A stretch of 58,468 nucleotides of DNA from Clostridiales bacterium. GTDB lineage: Bacteria; Bacillota; Clostridia; Peptostreptococcales; NVVX01. Shown here piece by piece: positions 27,050 through 36,408 of the stretch; position 1 is the first letter of the stretch; each line of letters begins with the position of its first letter. The notes beneath the pieces are model-generated. The model searched no databases and was not told the origin of the DNA. It worked only from the letters and a program-made list of their open reading frames with translations. Position numbers and translations under genes: made by a program. The stretch spans positions 1 through 58,468 of the forward strand of contig JAJOKP010000006.1 of the NCBI GenBank assembly GCA_021129775.1. The letters run 5' to 3'.

Positions 27050-27245
27050 ACGGTACGCAATTGACGGAGAGTGAGTGCAGCGACAACGAGATTGATGCAC
27101 AATCCTCCTCTCAACAAATCAGAGCGATTTAAATGTATTAATCTCTAGGAGCCACGATCACGACCGAATGCGCGTACTACGGTACGCAATTGACAGAGAG
27201 TGAGTGCAGCGACAACGAGATTGATGCATTTAAATCGCTCTGATT
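27050..27245. repeat. Direct and inverted repeats behind rpoN
   Basis: About 50 bases starting ACGGTACGCAATTGACG and ending GAGATTGATGCA occur twice (about 27051 and 27179). A 19-base inverted pair AATCAGAGCGATTTAAATG (27117-27135 and 27227-27245) flanks the second copy. The right arm overlaps the rpoN stop, so it may serve as a hairpin at the end of the rpoN message. Confidence 0.75.
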
Positions 27246-28629
27246 AGTAGCGGCGCCGCCGGGATGTGCACTTTATCCCCAAACTGCTTCTATACTTCGC
27301 TACTGTCCGCCTAGAAGCCAATATTCCCTTAGCTTCTAGCAGACTCACTAATTTATTGTCACTCAACGGCTTCTTAGGATTTTCTTCAGCTATGATTTCT
27401 TTTATATATTTCTTAGTGCTTTCAGAAGAAACTTTTATTCCATCAATGCCTGCTACCCCGCTCGAAAAAAAGTACTTTAGCTCAAACATTCCTAGTGGTG
27501 TTTCTACGTACTTTCCGCTTGTCGCTCTACTTACAGTCGATTCGTGAACATCTATTGTAGTTGCAACTTCCTTCAAAGTCATTGGCTTTAAGCTCTTTTT
27601 CCCATACTCAAAAAAATCTTTTTGTCTTATCAATATTTCTTCAATCACTTTCCGAATTGTGCGTTTTCTCTGCTCTATGCTTTTGATTATCCAGGATGCT
27701 GAATTATACTTGTCATTAATATAATTTGATAATTCGCTATTCTTATTACTATTAATCAACATTTCTTTGTACGCATTGCTTATTTTTAGGCGCGGCGAAT
27801 AATTATCTGTTATAATTATAATGTATTCTCCATTGACTTCTTTTATTATTGCATCCGGAGTTATATAACGCAATTTAGTGTTTGAAAATTTTCTCCCTGG
27901 CTTTGGCTCTAATGTCTTAATAAAATCACAAATGGACTGTATTTCTTCAACTGTAGTTTTTAGTTGGTTCGCAATAAACGGAAACTTGTGAGTTGCCATC
28001 TCATTTATGAATTCAGCTACAATTATGTAAGCCTTAGAGGGTTTCATGTTTTTATTATTCAATTGAATCATAAGACATTCTCTTAAATTCCTAGCTGCAA
28101 TACCGGATGGTTCAAAAGTCTGTATAATACTTAGAGTGTTTTCTACAATCGCTATACCCACATTGTTGTACCTAGCAATTTCATCTACCGAAAGGGCTAG
28201 ATATCCGTTAGAATCTAAGCTATTTATAATATAATTTGCAATTTGATCGTATCTGTCTATATTAGCTGTTAATCTGTATTGTTCCATTAAAAAATCTTGC
28301 AGATTGATAGTATCTGAAATGATGTTTTCATAATTGTAATCATTTTCAGTGTCTCTGTATTGAATCTTTGAAGAATATGTGGTGCTTTTATAGTAATCTT
28401 TCCAATACTCCGCCCAATCAACTTTGTTTGCATCTTTTTCACTATGCTCGCTAGAATCACTCATTGTATGCTCTTCTATCTCTAGAATTGGATTAGTAAT
28501 GAACTCCTTCATAATAAACTGCCTTAAATCTAATGAGTTAAGTTGTAATATTTTAATAGACTGTTTTAACTGAGGAGTCATAATTAATTTTTGTGTTTGT
28601 ATTAAATTTTGTGTTTGTCCCATTTGCAT
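27244..28629 (-). CDS. rpoN: RNA polymerase sigma-54 factor
   Basis: Alternative sigma factor that recognises -24/-12 promoters and needs an AAA+ activator. The N-terminal activator region starts with QTQKLIMTPQLKQSIKILQL. The core-binding domain is in the middle (LEPKPGRKF). The C-terminal part has an HTH (TLKEVATTIDVHESTVSRATSGKYVETPLG) and the RpoN box, here ASRRTVAKYRSSLGI, ending RRRRY. The track start is early; AAGGTGA lies just ahead of the ATG at 28629, giving about 461 residues. It is transcribed away from yjjI, whose upstream region carries a -24/-12 promoter. Confidence 0.93.
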   Translation of the reverse strand: MQMGQTQNLIQTQKLIMTPQLKQSIKILQLNSLDLRQFIMKEFITNPILEIEEHTMSDSSEHSEKDANKVDWAEYWKDYYKSTTYSSKIQYRDTENDYNYENIISDTINLQDFLMEQYRLTANIDRYDQIANYIINSLDSNGYLALSVDEIARYNNVGIAIVENTLSIIQTFEPSGIAARNLRECLMIQLNNKNMKPSKAYIIVAEFINEMATHKFPFIANQLKTTVEEIQSICDFIKTLEPKPGRKFSNTKLRYITPDAIIKEVNGEYIIIITDNYSPRLKISNAYKEMLINSNKNSELSNYINDKYNSASWIIKSIEQRKRTIRKVIEEILIRQKDFFEYGKKSLKPMTLKEVATTIDVHESTVSRATSGKYVETPLGMFELKYFFSSGVAGIDGIKVSSESTKKYIKEIIAEENPKKPLSDNKLVSLLEAKGILASRRTVAKYRSSLGIKCTSRRRRY

Positions 28630-28702
28630 AATATCACCTTCAACGTTCATTGATTAATTCTATTATAACACTTTTCACGTTAAAAATAAACACTAAATTC
28701 TA

Positions 28703-28719
28703 TTGGCACGCTTCTTGCA
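28703..28719 (+). promoter_or_regulatory. Sigma-54 (-24/-12) promoter
   Basis: TTGGCACGCTTCTTGCA fits the consensus TTGGCACN5TTGCW exactly. It points toward yjjI, about 290 bases upstream of its start, and lies right beside the divergent rpoN gene. An activator site was not identified. Confidence 0.8.
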
Positions 28720-29012
28720 AATTTAAGTGACGGTATAAGATGCCCTGCTTAAAGAAAAACACCAAAATCCCAGTGAATAATTCTTGCAAAATCACAAATT
28801 AACTGTTATTATTTTGTTAGTGAAAAATCGCCCAAATACAGGTAAATACTCTTTTGTAGGTCATAAAATCAACAAAATATTATTTTACAAAAATAGAAAT
28901 TTGGTAGAATAGTTTAGGCTTCATGTCTGCCTCTTTACCCTCTCAGAATAAACCTTGAATTTGAAGCGAAGATCCTTTTATATGACATTAAGTTAGAATT
29001 GGAGTTGTTTCT
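28720..29012 (+). other. Long leader ahead of yjjI
   Basis: About 290 AT-rich bases between the -24/-12 promoter and the yjjI start. No gene or known riboswitch was recognised. A weak ribosome site (TTGGAG) precedes the ATG. Confidence 0.4.
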
Positions 29013-30530
29013 ATGATATCTGATAAAAAAGACATAATTGATATAGTGAAAAATAAAGCTCTTACTTATCAGCAGAAGCTATTTAATTTAGCCAATATTT
29101 CTGAAAGGCTATTAGAATCCAGAGAAATATTAAGATATACAAATGAAGAAATTATACACCTTGAAAATCATATGATATGTGATTTAAATGAAGGCTACGC
29201 AATCTATAGACCAAGATATATCGTTGCCGATTACAGCACTTTTGTAAAAAAAGGATGTAAATTCTTAGATATAAGTGCACCAAAGAATATAGATGAATTA
29301 CTTGACGGCTTATTAATTCTATATAATCATGTGCCTTCGATAACTTCATTTCCAGTGTACATCGGAAATATTGATACATTAATTGATCCATTTATTACAG
29401 ATGAGCAAACTGATTATATAAAGATAAAACGATTCTTAAATCATATTGATAAAACCATAGTAGATTCCTTCTGTCATGCGAATATTGGACCAAATAAAAC
29501 AAAGGCAGGCGAACTAATAATTAAAACTATACTAGAACTTAAAAACCCTACTCCGAACATAACATTAAGATATAATAGTAAAGTTACAGATAAAGATTTT
29601 GCACTTACTGCAGTAAAAGCCTGCTTAAAAGCTTCTAAACCCTCTTTTAGTAACGAAAATCTGTATCATAAGGATATGGGAGAACACGCTATAGTAAGTT
29701 GTTACAACGCTTTGCCAATGTCAGGCGGTGCTTATACATTACTTAGACTCAGACTCGGTACAATAGCAAAAGCGTCTAAAACATTCAAAGAGTTTATTGA
29801 GATTACATTGCCAAAAGTTACTAAGCTCATGTTGAATATGATAGACAAAAGAATAAAGTTCTTAGTAGAAGAATCTAGTTTTTTCGAAACATCATTTCTA
29901 GTAAAAGAAAGTTTTATAAGTAGAGACAATTTCACAGCTATGGCAGGAATTGTCGGGTTAGCTGATGCAGTTAATCATTTTTTAGCCTCAGAAGGAAAAG
30001 CCGAGCGCTTTGGATTATCAAGTGAAGGCGATGAAATTGCTCATCACATAATGCAAACAATAGCAAGTAATGTTAATTCGCATAAAGGTGTTTATGTTGA
30101 ACGAACAAAAGAGAAATATCTGCTACACGCGCAAGTAGGGGCTAATTTAAGTGATGAAGATAATTATAACACCCCTGCTCACAGAATCCCTATTGGTGAA
30201 GAACCTGATTTGCATGTTCACATAAAACAAGCAGCGCAGTTTCATAAATATTTTGTTTCTGGCACTGGTGACCTTTTTGCATTCGACCAAACATACTTAG
30301 GAAATTTAGATGCTGTGCTAGATATCATAAATGGAGCTATGGAAATGAATTATAGATATATAACTACCTATTTGCAGAACTCAGATCTTGTTCGTGTTAC
30401 TGGATATTTAGTTAAAAGAAGTGAAGTCAATAAAGTAGAGAGAGGGGAAGTGGTATTAAGAGATACAGCTATATTAGCAAAGGGAACCAATGATAATTCT
30501 AAAGTCTTCCAAAGAAGGATTCGTAAATAA
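29013..30530 (+). CDS. yjjI: YjjI-family glycyl radical enzyme
   Basis: A glycyl radical protein of 505 residues that matches the YjjI family in length and pattern rather than NrdD or pyruvate formate-lyase. The C-terminal glycyl motif is LVRVTGYL near residue 465. The core holds EHAIVSCYNALPMSGGAYTLLRLRLG, in which a cysteine could carry the thiyl radical. Conserved DEIAHHIMQTIASN and VGANLSDEDN segments follow. The reaction of the family is unknown to me. Activation needs the radical-SAM partner encoded immediately downstream, whose ATG overlaps the stop codon (TAATG). A -24/-12 promoter upstream suggests sigma-54 control. Confidence 0.85.
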   Translation: MISDKKDIIDIVKNKALTYQQKLFNLANISERLLESREILRYTNEEIIHLENHMICDLNEGYAIYRPRYIVADYSTFVKKGCKFLDISAPKNIDELLDGLLILYNHVPSITSFPVYIGNIDTLIDPFITDEQTDYIKIKRFLNHIDKTIVDSFCHANIGPNKTKAGELIIKTILELKNPTPNITLRYNSKVTDKDFALTAVKACLKASKPSFSNENLYHKDMGEHAIVSCYNALPMSGGAYTLLRLRLGTIAKASKTFKEFIEITLPKVTKLMLNMIDKRIKFLVEESSFFETSFLVKESFISRDNFTAMAGIVGLADAVNHFLASEGKAERFGLSSEGDEIAHHIMQTIASNVNSHKGVYVERTKEKYLLHAQVGANLSDEDNYNTPAHRIPIGEEPDLHVHIKQAAQFHKYFVSGTGDLFAFDQTYLGNLDAVLDIINGAMEMNYRYITTYLQNSDLVRVTGYLVKRSEVNKVERGEVVLRDTAILAKGTNDNSKVFQRRIRK

Positions 30531-31370
30531 TGAGAGATATTATTGTAAATAAGATAATACCCTTCTCTACTGTGGACGGAATTGGAAATAGATGTGCAAT
30601 TTTTGTTCAAGGCTGTAATGTAAATTGTATATATTGCCATAATAGTGAGACAATAAACTTGTGTAATGAATGCAGAGAATGCATTGAAGTTTGCGACCAG
30701 AACGCATTAACATATTTATACAATAAAATTCATTATAATGAAGATAAATGTACATTTTGTGATAATTGCATTAATTTAAGTAAGTACCAATCATCACCTA
30801 AGACTAAAAAGTATACTGTCGAAGAATTATTTCAGGTTGTAAAAAGATATAAGCCTTTTATAAGAGGCATTACAATATCAGGCGGGGAACCAACTTTATA
30901 CAAAGATTTTTTGCTTAAATTATTTAAGAAAGTCAAAGAATTGGGCATAACTTGCTATGTCGACACAAATGGGTTTTATAATGGAGAGAATTTAATTGAT
31001 TTAATAAAAGAAACAGACAATTTCCTATTTGATATTAAATCAATCCACCAAACTAAATCTTTATGTCGCACACAATTAAAGGGCTGTTTAGAAAATCTAG
31101 TTCATCTATTGAATTTAAACAAAGTAGAAGAAGTTAGACCTGTAATCATAGGTGATTATGACGATAGCAAAAACACTGTAATTACAGTCGCAAAAACACT
31201 TAAAAACTATCCTGATGTTACTTATAAACTAATTAAAGTCCATACGTTAGGTTTAAAAAAAAGAGCAAACGAAGCTAATTAAAGATCAAATACCAAGCGA
31301 TGAAGAAGTGCTAGAGCTTGTTAAAATAGCAAAAAACATCGGTCTACTCAAAGTTAAATACATTTTATAA
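30530..31370 (+). pseudogene. yjjW: YjjW-type glycyl radical activase, frameshifted near the end
   Basis: Radical-SAM enzyme that would install the glycyl radical on YjjI. It has QGCNVNCIYCHN (the 4Fe-4S and SAM motif) near residue 28, a ferredoxin insert (CNECRECIEVC, CTFCDNC) and ISGGEPTLYKDFL. The track ends it at 31282 after 250 residues. The next frame continues with IPSDEEVLELVKIAKNIGLL to a stop at 31370, and removing one A from the run of eight (near 31262) gives KKEQTKLIKDQIPS without interruption. The full length would be about 279 residues, normal for the family. Only the last 30 residues are affected, so the short form might still work. Confidence 0.85.
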
Positions 31371-31399
31371 TCTAGGTTTAATTCAGATTTTCCACAAAA

Positions 31400-31435
31400 A
31401 AAGACAGAGAACCGTCCCCTGTCTTTCCTTTTTTT
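31400..31435 (+). terminator. Hairpin terminator built from the 'gacaggg' repeat
   Basis: AAAGACAG and CTGTCTTT close a loop containing AGAACCGTCC and run into CCTTTTTTT. The same sequence recurs at about 41992. It ends the yjjI-yjjW unit. The nup genes begin beyond it in the opposite direction. Confidence 0.75.
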
Positions 31436-31453
31436 GTCCAAACTCTTCGTGAA

Positions 31454-32341
31454 TTACTCTTTTTGATATGACATACCAATAGCTTTGGGAGGTCTCGCCC
31501 TACCCACAAAGCTTACCAAAGCAATCATCGTAACAACAAATGGCAGCATTTGTATAAATTGAGTTGGTAGTCCAATTCCTAATCCAGCCAACCTCATTCC
31601 TAAAGCATCAGTAAACCCAAAAAGTAAACATGAGCCTAGTATTCCTAAAGGGGTCCATTTGCCAAAAATTAACGCTGCTAAAGCAATAAATCCTCTCCCA
31701 GCTGTCATCCCTTCAACAAACAAGGACATTGTACCTATAGAAAGTTGTGCTCCAGCAAGACCTGCTAGGCAACCACTAATTATTACACCTAGATATCTTA
31801 TTTTAATTACATTCACGCCCGCAGTTTCAAGCGCCTTAGGATGTTCTCCTGCCGCAATAAGTCTCAGTCCAAAAGGAGTATAAAAGAGTGTAATGTGACT
31901 AAACACAACTAAAACAGCTACAAAGTAAACAATTGGGCTAAAGCCACCCCATACTGGTAATTTAGCAACTGTTGGAGTGGTGCCAGAAACGTGAAAGAAC
32001 GTCTCAAGCAAAAATGCAGTTAAACCAATCGCTAAAATATTTATAGCAACACCGCTAACCACTTGATTAGCGTTAAATTTTATACTAACAACAGCGTGTA
32101 AAAACCCAATCAGACCTCCTATCAATATCGCACCAGCGGCTCCCAGCCAAGGGTTCCCAGTATAATAAGATATTGCCACTGAGCTAAATGCCCCAAATAG
32201 CATTTTCCCTTCTAATGCTATATTTATTACGCCTGAACGCTCAGAAAACATGCCACCTATACCTGCAATAATAAGAGGTGTGGCCATTCGAATAGTTACC
32301 ATAACTATGGTGACATCAAATATTCGTTCAATTAAGTTCAT
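31454..32341 (-). CDS. nupQ: Nucleoside ABC transporter permease (NupQ-like)
   Basis: The second permease of a BMP-type (Ribose/BMP family) importer, 295 residues with eight or more hydrophobic segments. Typical motifs are APLIIAGIGGMFSERSGVINIALEGKML at the N-terminus and the loop GLAGAQLSIGTMSLFVEGMTAGRGFIALAALIFG. It overlaps the first permease by four bases and is the last gene of the minus-strand operon. It works with the first permease as a heterodimer in the membrane. The exact substrate (nucleosides are the usual one) is inferred from family. Confidence 0.88.
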   Translation of the reverse strand: MNLIERIFDVTIVMVTIRMATPLIIAGIGGMFSERSGVINIALEGKMLFGAFSSVAISYYTGNPWLGAAGAILIGGLIGFLHAVVSIKFNANQVVSGVAINILAIGLTAFLLETFFHVSGTTPTVAKLPVWGGFSPIVYFVAVLVVFSHITLFYTPFGLRLIAAGEHPKALETAGVNVIKIRYLGVIISGCLAGLAGAQLSIGTMSLFVEGMTAGRGFIALAALIFGKWTPLGILGSCLLFGFTDALGMRLAGLGIGLPTQFIQMLPFVVTMIALVSFVGRARPPKAIGMSYQKE

Positions 32342-33402
32342 TCTGCCAACCTCCCTTTTTTACGACGTTTTATAAATAGTTTAGCTAACTGTTCTGCTGC
32401 GACAAAAAAAACAACTACGGCCTGTATAACAGTAGCTAAATCGGTCGGAACCGCAGTTGCCATAGACATACGGAAGCCTCCGTTTGCAAGCGCTCCAAAT
32501 AAAATTGCAGAAAACAATATCCCAAGTGGATGATTTCTTCCTAAAAGCGCTACTGCTATCCCTTCAAAACCATATCCTGGGGAGAATCCCTGTATAAAGC
32601 TTAAATGCAAACCCATAATTCTTTCCGCGCCTGCTAGTCCACCTAGCATGCCACTAATTACCATTGCCATAACAATATTTCTTTTTACATTGATACCAGC
32701 ACATTCTGCTGCTTTATCATTATGTCCCACCGCCCTAATTTCATATCCTACATTGGTTTTCCAGAGTAGATAGTAAATTAAATACAAAGCAATCATAGCC
32801 ATAAATAGACCTATATTAAGACGTGAAAATTCTATAAAGCGATATAATTGTGCACTCGGCAAAATAGTTGACGTTCTTGGAATCACGCCTGGAGCCCTAA
32901 AAACATGTACAACTAAATAAGAAACCAAGGCTATTGCAATATGATTCATCATAATAGTATTAATAACTTCATGCGTTCTAAACCTTGCTTTTAAATACCC
33001 TGGTACGCCCGCCCATATCCCGGCAACAACAGCTGCCGCCAAAAGCGTTAAAGGGATATGCGCTATTGCTGGAAGTCCTGTGAGATAACAGCCAACCACT
33101 GCTGCTGCCATCGCACCAACGTGAAGTTGACCCTCAACCCCGATATTAAATAACCCGCATTTAAAAGCAAACGCAACTGCAAGTCCTGTTAAAAACAAAG
33201 GTGTTGACCTCGACAAAGTTTCAGCTATTGCAACACTACTACCAAAAGCTCCTTCAAAAAGCGCTAAATAAGCATCAACTGGATTATGTCCCGTTACAAG
33301 CATTATAATAACTCCAACAAGTAAAGCTAGGCAAGTTGCTATAACAGGATAAAGTGCAACCTCAAAATACTTCGCACACTTCCCTTTCCGTGTGTTAGTC
33401 AC
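32338..33402 (-). CDS. nupP: Nucleoside ABC transporter permease (NupP-like)
   Basis: The first permease of the importer, about 354 residues. It has hydrophobic segments starting near residue 15 and the family motifs TPLFLTGLAVAFAFKCGLFNIGVEGQLHVG and GMLGGLAGAERIMGLHLSF. The GTG at 33402, behind GAGAGGTG, seems a better start than the GTG at 33411. It overlaps the 3' end of the ATPase gene. Gene order (ATPase, permease, permease) matches B. subtilis yufOPQ. Confidence 0.88.
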   Translation of the reverse strand: MTNTRKGKCAKYFEVALYPVIATCLALLVGVIIMLVTGHNPVDAYLALFEGAFGSSVAIAETLSRSTPLFLTGLAVAFAFKCGLFNIGVEGQLHVGAMAAAVVGCYLTGLPAIAHIPLTLLAAAVVAGIWAGVPGYLKARFRTHEVINTIMMNHIAIALVSYLVVHVFRAPGVIPRTSTILPSAQLYRFIEFSRLNIGLFMAMIALYLIYYLLWKTNVGYEIRAVGHNDKAAECAGINVKRNIVMAMVISGMLGGLAGAERIMGLHLSFIQGFSPGYGFEGIAVALLGRNHPLGILFSAILFGALANGGFRMSMATAVPTDLATVIQAVVVFFVAAEQLAKLFIKRRKKGRLAE

Positions 33403-34948
33403 TTTCTTCACCTCTCAGCGCATCAACCTTACTTATTCCTGTCATCATCATGCCTATTTGCTCCTCCTTCGCTTCCTCATCTTGTAAAATGCCCACTATA
33501 TTGCCATCATACATTACTGCAATCCTGTCGCTAAGTGACATTATTTCTGTTAATTCCGCTGAAACTAATAATATCGCTACTCCTTTATCCCTTAATTCAA
33601 GAATTCTTTTATGAATAAACTCAATCGTTCCTATGTCCAGACCTCTCGTAGGTTGTGACACAACGAGCAATGAAATATCTCCACCTAATTCGCGGGCGAC
33701 TACTATTTTTTGCTGATTCCCTCCTGAAAGGGTTTCTGCTTTAGTATCGTAACTTGGGGTACGAATATCAAATTCTGCAATGAGATTTCTAGCATTTTGC
33801 CACACATTTTGTAAGTTTCTCTTGCCTCTATAAGTAAAAGGAGGTTTATAGTGGGGTCCAAGAATAAGATTATCTGCTACATCATAATCTAATATCAACC
33901 CTCTTTTATTCCTATCTTCTGGTATATGAGCAACTCTTAATTCTCTAATGCTACGCGAGTTTTTATTTATAATGCTATCGCCTTTAAGCATGACTTCTCC
34001 ACTAGTAGCTTTTCGTAAACCAGTCAACACTTCTACTAATTCTGTCTGCCCGTTGCCTTGTACCCCTGCTATTCCTAATATTTCTCCCGCTCTTATTTCT
34101 AAGGACACATTCTTTAAAGCGGGCAATTTTCTGCTATCTACAGCCGATACTTTTCTTAATTCTAGAACTGCTTCCCCTAGTTTTTTCCCCTCTTTTTTCA
34201 CCCTCATTAGAACTTCTCGTCCAACCATCATACTTGCAAGTTGAGTAGCATCAGTTTCCGAGGTATTAACTGTTCCGATAGCTTTTCCTCCTCGGAGTAC
34301 AGTAACTCTATCAGAAATATCCATGACCTCATTTAGCTTATGTGTAATAAAAACAACTGATTTACCCATTTCTTTCAGTGAAAACAACACCTTATAGAGC
34401 TCTTTGGTTTCTTGAGGTGTTAAAACCGCTGTTGGCTCATCTAGTATCAAGATTTGAGCCTCTCTATATAAAATTTTCAGAATTTCAACTCTTTGCTGTA
34501 CACCTACTGAAATATCCATTATTCTGGCAGTCGGGTCTACTTCCAGACCATATAACTCTGAAAGTTCCTTTACTTTTTGATTTGCTTTTCTCATATCAGT
34601 AAAGATTTTATTTTTTCTTGTCTCCAAGCCCAGTATTATGTTCTCGGCTACTGTCAACGGCTCTATAAGCATAAAATGCTGTGCCACCAAACCTATGCCT
34701 TTTTCTATAGCAACTATTGGGGAATCAATACTCGTTTTTTCCCCAGCTATGATAATATCGCCTCCGTCTGGTTTATATAAACCATATAGTATGTTCATAA
34801 GGGTAGTTTTGCCAGCACCATTTTCTCCCACTAAAGCATGTATTTCCCTTTTTCTCACTTCAAACGAAACCTTATTATTGGCAACTACACCTGGAAAGGT
34901 TTTTACTATATTTACCATTTCTAGAATTTGCTCCACTCGATGATTCAC
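33395..34948 (-). CDS. nupO: Nucleoside ABC transporter ATPase, double domain
   Basis: A 517-residue ATPase with two ABC domains, as in ribose/BMP-type importers. The first has Walker A GENGAGKTTLM near residue 38, ISVGVQQRVEILK and Walker B ILILDEPTAVL. The second has a less ideal P-loop GVQGNGQTEL (also usual for this family), LSGGNQQKIVVAREL and LLVVSQPTRGLD. The start is uncertain: a GTG at 34948 next to GAGGAG, or another codon a few residues on. It couples to NupP and NupQ at the membrane. A hairpin separates it from the lipoprotein gene. Confidence 0.92.
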   Translation of the reverse strand: MNHRVEQILEMVNIVKTFPGVVANNKVSFEVRKREIHALVGENGAGKTTLMNILYGLYKPDGGDIIIAGEKTSIDSPIVAIEKGIGLVAQHFMLIEPLTVAENIILGLETRKNKIFTDMRKANQKVKELSELYGLEVDPTARIMDISVGVQQRVEILKILYREAQILILDEPTAVLTPQETKELYKVLFSLKEMGKSVVFITHKLNEVMDISDRVTVLRGGKAIGTVNTSETDATQLASMMVGREVLMRVKKEGKKLGEAVLELRKVSAVDSRKLPALKNVSLEIRAGEILGIAGVQGNGQTELVEVLTGLRKATSGEVMLKGDSIINKNSRSIRELRVAHIPEDRNKRGLILDYDVADNLILGPHYKPPFTYRGKRNLQNVWQNARNLIAEFDIRTPSYDTKAETLSGGNQQKIVVARELGGDISLLVVSQPTRGLDIGTIEFIHKRILELRDKGVAILLVSAELTEIMSLSDRIAVMYDGNIVGILQDEEAKEEQIGMMMTGISKVDALRGEESD

Positions 34949-34998
34949 TCCTCTTCAGCAAACGTCATCTCAAATAACTCAAGGTTTTTTCAAACCAA

Positions 34999-35034
34999 TA
35001 TTAAGAGTGCTACTATCTTACAGCACTCTTAATA
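34999..35034. terminator. Hairpin between the lipoprotein and ATPase genes
   Basis: Thirteen-base arms (TATTAAGAGTGCT and its complement) around a ten-base loop. On the minus strand it is not followed by a long T run, so it may protect or attenuate the transcript. That would allow more lipoprotein than transporter to be made. Confidence 0.6.
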
Positions 35035-35060
35035 CTAAGTTAGGTTTATCAATGTTAATA

Positions 35061-36137
35061 CTATTTTGGTGTGTCAGGAACGACTATATCTCCATCAATT
35101 ATCTTCTGCTTAAGATCAGCTATTGTTGCTATTACTTCATCTGATGCGTGTTCTCCTAAATTACCACATATTCCCACTCCATCTTCAGCAATACCAAATA
35201 CATGCACACGAGCCTCGAATCTATCTTCGACTACTGTTTTAATTGCTTCAAACACAGCTACATCTACTCTTTTAATCATACTTGCCAATACTGTCTCTGG
35301 GGCAATATGGTTTTGATCTGCATCTACACCTATAGCAAAAACACCTTTTTCTACCGCAGCTTCAATCAGACCCAGACCACTTGAACCAGCGGCATGATAC
35401 ACTACATCTGCTCCATCTGCAATTTGTATCAAAGTAAGTTCTTTCCCTCTAGCTGGATCTCTAAAGCCTGAACCGTCAGTAGCAACATGCACAACCTTCA
35501 CTTCCGCATCAGGATTTACATGTGCTACACCTGCTTCATACCCAGCTTGAAACTTATTAATTAAAGGTATGTCCATACCACCCATAAATCCGACTATGTT
35601 ACTCTCAGTCATTAACCCTGCTGCAGCGCCAACAAGAAATGATCCCTCATGTTCCTTAAATACTAATGAAGCAACATTTGGCATATCCACGACAGAATCG
35701 ATTATAGCAAATTTAGTATCGGGGTATCTTTCAGAAACTACTTTTAAAGCGTCCGCTTGCAAGAAACCTACAACAATAACCAAATCATACCCTTCTTGAG
35801 CTAAGAAGTCTTGTGATGTTTCCATTTTCGCAATCTCTACGGGCTCAATTTCTGTAAATTCGATATTAAGTTCTTTAGCCGCCCTCTCAAGTCCTACAAA
35901 TGCTGCATCATTAAATGACAAATCTCCTCTTCCGCCTACAGAATATACAATTCCTATTCTGATTGGTTCTTCAACCTTAGCATCTTCTTCGACCTTAGCA
36001 TCTTCTTCGACCTTAGCGTCTTCTTCAACCTTAGCGTCTTCTTCGACAGGCTCTGGGTCTTCTTTAGGTGCACAACCAAATAACGCAGTTGCCACCATAA
36101 CTACAACTAGAGTCAAAACAAAAATTTTCTTAAACAT
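35061..36137 (-). CDS. bmpA: BMP-family substrate-binding lipoprotein
   Basis: The ligand-binding lipoprotein of the nucleoside importer, 358 residues. The signal peptide ends in the lipobox ALFGCAP (lipidated Cys near residue 22). A spacer follows with the six-residue unit EEDAKV repeated four times (about residues 33-56), coded by an 18-base minisatellite. The BMP domain begins at IRIGIVYSVGGRGDLSFND and continues with GFMGGMDIPLINKFQAGYEAG. It is the first gene of the operon, with a clear GAGGAGG site. The charged linker is likely a flexible stalk of variable length. Confidence 0.9.
   Translation of the reverse strand: MFKKIFVLTLVVVMVATALFGCAPKEDPEPVEEDAKVEEDAKVEEDAKVEEDAKVEEPIRIGIVYSVGGRGDLSFNDAAFVGLERAAKELNIEFTEIEPVEIAKMETSQDFLAQEGYDLVIVVGFLQADALKVVSERYPDTKFAIIDSVVDMPNVASLVFKEHEGSFLVGAAAGLMTESNIVGFMGGMDIPLINKFQAGYEAGVAHVNPDAEVKVVHVATDGSGFRDPARGKELTLIQIADGADVVYHAAGSSGLGLIEAAVEKGVFAIGVDADQNHIAPETVLASMIKRVDVAVFEAIKTVVEDRFEARVHVFGIAEDGVGICGNLGEHASDEVIATIADLKQKIIDGDIVVPDTPK
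35967..36054. repeat. 18-bp minisatellite in the lipoprotein gene
   Basis: Four near-identical 18-base units of the type CCTTAGCATCTTCTTCGA encode EEDAKV in the minus-strand frame. Differences between units are single bases (CATC or CGTC), which points to recent expansion. Confidence 0.85.
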
Positions 36138-36329
36138 TCAAATTCCTCCTCAAATTTTATAATGTATCATTATATACTGTTCTACACTTATCCAAACAAT
36201 CCTGCATTTTTTTCGAAAAATAAAATGTATTTTTTTGCTAGGGTTTAATTGAATGCATTAATGCCGCTCTATGCAGACGTTTTGTTTGTTTTCTACACAG
36301 TTTTTTTAACAAGATGGTGTCAATATTTT
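36138..36329. other. Divergent intergenic region of bmpA and iclR
   Basis: AT-rich regulatory space between the divergently transcribed transporter operon and the IclR regulator. I see no riboswitch pattern. An IclR operator is likely here, but none was identified. Confidence 0.35.
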
Positions 36330-36358
36330 TTGACAATTGTTTGGTTTGATAATATAAT
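36330..36358 (+). promoter_or_regulatory. Consensus sigma-A promoter of the iclR gene
   Basis: TTGACA and TATAAT are both perfect, with a 17-base spacer, about 50 bases before the ATG. Confidence 0.85.
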
Positions 36359-36408
36359 GATTATTGCATGTAGAACTTAACCTTTAAGAGAATATATGGA
36401 GTGATAAA

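Noticed and set aside
26681-27132. ORFs of 74 and 97 residues with repeated peptide
   Set aside because: They simply read through the 113-bp tandem repeat; no ribosome site, and the peptide repeats the DNA period.
29013-30530. Truncated anaerobic ribonucleotide reductase (NrdD)
   Set aside because: Length, motif RVTGYL and the adjacent YjjW-type activase fit the YjjI family; no NrdD cone or zinc site is present.
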